Source: Candidatus Hydrogenedentota bacterium
Lineage (GTDB): Bacteria > Hydrogenedentota > Hydrogenedentia > Hydrogenedentales > SLHB01
DNA length: 7,463 nt
Assembly (NCBI GenBank): GCA_035416745.1
Contig: DAOLNV010000054.1
Span: 25,300-32,762, forward strand
Reading direction: 5' to 3'
The position numbers and the translations under genes are program-made. Numbering within the stretch: position 1 is the stretch's first letter; each line of letters starts with the position of its first letter. This document shows, piece by piece, positions 6,126 through 7,463 of this stretch. The notes beneath the pieces are model-generated. The model was not told the DNA's origin, ran no database searches, and worked only from the letters and a program-made list of their open reading frames with translations.

Positions 6126-6149
6126 GCCGCCCTGACGGTGAAAGGCGGC
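6126..6149 (+). other. Leader hairpin next to the aminotransferase ribosome-binding site
   Basis: GCCGCC (6126-6131) and GGCGGC (6144-6149) form a perfect six-base-pair all-GC stem around a 12-base loop (CTGACGGTGAAA). The stem ends four bases before the GGGGAG ribosome-binding site and lies within the predicted leader. It could affect ribosome access or mRNA stability. It does not match any riboswitch class I can name, and no T run follows, so it is not a terminator. Confidence 0.4.
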
Positions 6150-6153
6150 AGGT

Positions 6154-6159
6154 GGGGAG
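6154..6159 (+). promoter_or_regulatory. Ribosome-binding site fixing the GTG start of the aminotransferase
   Basis: GGGGAG lies six bases before the GTG at 6166. In-frame stops at 6133-6135 and 6139-6141 exclude a start much further upstream, and no ATG occurs in this frame until deep inside the conserved core (residue 165), so GTG is the supported start. Confidence 0.65.
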
Positions 6160-6165
6160 TGGTAC

Positions 6166-7463
6166 GTGTCTCGCATATCCGACGTACAGTTTGCATCGCC
6201 GCGCATCAGTCTGCAAGACCTTGCGGGGAAAGACTATATAGATGCTGTGTGCCGTGCAGGGGCGTTTCTCCGCGAGAGTTCGGTGGCGGCGCTGCGCGAG
6301 ATAGCGAGGCGCAAGGTTGACTTTTTGCCTCTTGAGTTCCAGCGGCGGTTGTCGGCACGGCTGGAGCAGGTCGGGACGGTGTGCACCTCCCCCGCTCCGA
6401 AGACCTCCGGCGGCGCCACGAGTCTCGAGTTCGAGAGCCACTCCCATAGTGAGCAGGCGCCTCTCAGCGCGTGGGGGTATTTCCGGATAGGCGAGAACGG
6501 CCGCTTGTACCTGACATCCAAGAGCGAACACTACCATGCGCCGCTTGGTCATGGTTTCCCCGGCTATGCCCTGATTCGCCATGCGCAGGCGCTTGGTATC
6601 CCGAACGCCACCCACAACAATACGCGCGGGCATATCACCCGCCTCCTCGAGCAGGAGATGGTCCGGGCGGCCTCGGGCATTTCCCGCGGGGACGGGACGA
6701 CACTGGCAAGGACGTTGCGCTCGAGAGCGACGACCGTTCTCAACCGGGTGCTGAACCTCGAGACAGGCAGCCTCGCCGCCGAGGCGGCTCTGAAGATGAT
6801 ACTGGCGCGCTTCTATCGCAGCGAAGCCGGAGGACTCGCCCCGAAGTACGCGGGGCGCAAACCGGTGGTCGTGGTCCTGGGCGATGACGAGGGCGGACTC
6901 GAGGCCAACTATCACGGCACGACGTTGCTGACGCAGGTCATGCGCGGGATGTGGCCCGAAATGGCGGGCATTCTGGAGAAGAGCGGCCTGTTCACCGTGC
7001 GCGCGGTACGGCCGAACAACTTAAATGATCTCGAGGAGGTATTTGCGCGCTGGGAGAGGCCTCCCTACAAAATTGCGGGCTTCTTCCACGAGCTGGTCCT
7101 GATGAACTACGGGGCGGTGCGCCTGTCCAAAGGGTTTATTCGGCGTGCGTACGCGTTGTGCCGCAAGCACGACGTGCCCACGGTTTGCGATGAGATTCAA
7201 TCCTGCGTGTGGAGTCCCGAGCTCTATCTTTACCGTGAATACGGAGTGAAGCCAACGTTCGTGGTTGTCGGGAAAGGGTTTCCGGGGGGCGAGTATCCCG
7301 CTTCGAGGGTCCTGTTCAGCGCCGCCATGGACAGCCTGCCGCAGTTCGGGGCGCTGGTGACCAACGGGCAGGAAGAATTGGCATCCCTGGCCTATTTGAT
7401 TACCATGCGCTGGGTCGAGGCGAACCGCGAGAGAATCAAGAAGGTTGGAGCATACTATGAGGA
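6166..7463 (+). CDS. Class III PLP-dependent aminotransferase, divergent, cut by window end
   Basis: A frame of 432 codons starts at GTG with a good ribosome-binding site and runs off the window. The core matches class III (fold type I) aminotransferases, which move an amino group using pyridoxal phosphate. Visible landmarks: the LGHGFPGY segment (127-134), ETGSLAAEAALK (199-210) at the place of the usual SGTEA-EAALK phosphate-binding loop, YHGTT (249-253), VCDEIQ (340-345) with the cofactor-binding aspartate D342, and VVGKGFPGGEYPASR (367-381) with the Schiff-base lysine K370. T399 is probably the phosphate-contacting threonine. Odd points: about 95 extra residues before the core, GSLA instead of GTEA, HEL instead of the usual EP after strand 306-309, and NGQEEL in place of NPL. 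About 50 or more residues should lie beyond the window. It is probably cytoplasmic. Its substrate is unknown; the adjacent importer suggests an amino sugar, amino acid or related compound. Confidence 0.88.
   Translation, partial: MSRISDVQFASPRISLQDLAGKDYIDAVCRAGAFLRESSVAALREIARRKVDFLPLEFQRRLSARLEQVGTVCTSPAPKTSGGATSLEFESHSHSEQAPLSAWGYFRIGENGRLYLTSKSEHYHAPLGHGFPGYALIRHAQALGIPNATHNNTRGHITRLLEQEMVRAASGISRGDGTTLARTLRSRATTVLNRVLNLETGSLAAEAALKMILARFYRSEAGGLAPKYAGRKPVVVVLGDDEGGLEANYHGTTLLTQVMRGMWPEMAGILEKSGLFTVRAVRPNNLNDLEEVFARWERPPYKIAGFFHELVLMNYGAVRLSKGFIRRAYALCRKHDVPTVCDEIQSCVWSPELYLYREYGVKPTFVVVGKGFPGGEYPASRVLFSAAMDSLPQFGALVTNGQEELASLAYLITMRWVEANRERIKKVGAYYE

Noticed and set aside
6126..6149. Guanidine-II (mini-ykkC) riboswitch, suggested by ACGG in the loop
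   Set aside because: That class needs two hairpins each with an ACGR tetraloop closed by its stem. Here there is one hairpin with a 12-base loop and ACGG not closed by pairs.
6051..6320. 89-codon plus-strand frame across the aminotransferase leader
   Set aside because: It starts at a TTG inside a predicted -35-like box, overlaps the aminotransferase start in another frame, and has no ribosome-binding site.
5965..6915. 316-codon minus-strand frame opposite the aminotransferase gene
   Set aside because: It covers the promoter, leader and core of the aminotransferase, whose plus-strand frame has unmistakable family motifs. The antisense product has none.

Overview
The window is compact bacterial DNA with moderately high GC (an impression, not counted). 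It has Shine-Dalgarno-led genes, two likely GTG starts and a lipoprotein signal on a solute-binding protein. The gene style (carbohydrate ABC transporter, divergent MFS carrier, anchored hypothetical protein) would fit an uncultured Gram-negative heterotroph, perhaps of the Planctomycetota/PVC or Hydrogenedentota type. That placement is inference from style only; no phylogenetic marker is present.

Left part (1-1260): the last 30 codons of an unidentified gene, then a predicted promoter and a 235-residue single-pass membrane protein of unknown function (179-886). A 374-base gap (887-1260) follows. It holds a small cysteine-rich reading frame overlapping the end of the previous gene, a strong short hairpin, a consensus-like TATAAT promoter and an 11-codon leader frame. 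The gap precedes an MFS transporter gene (1261-2685).

Middle part (2737-6044): a carbohydrate-type ABC importer split into two divergent units. The two permease genes (MalF-like then MalG-like, joined by an ATGA overlap) run on the minus strand and converge with the MFS gene. The lipoprotein solute-binding gene runs on the plus strand from a shared 159-base control region. No ATPase gene is present, so the importer probably uses one encoded elsewhere. The MalG-like subunit carries about 30 extra residues in the loop between its third and fourth membrane segments.

Right part (6045-7463): a short control region with a perfect TTGACA box, a -10 box identical to that of the gene at 179, and a leader hairpin just before the ribosome-binding site. 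It leads into a 432-codon open frame that runs off the window. This frame encodes a divergent class III (fold type I) PLP-dependent aminotransferase with an N-terminal extension of about 95 residues and altered signature motifs. Its position next to the binding protein suggests, but does not prove, that it acts on the imported compound or a derivative of it.

I see no tRNA, rRNA, CRISPR array, insertion sequence or phage feature. The strongest leads are the divergent aminotransferase next to a split importer, the permease loop insertion, and the matched promoter pair.
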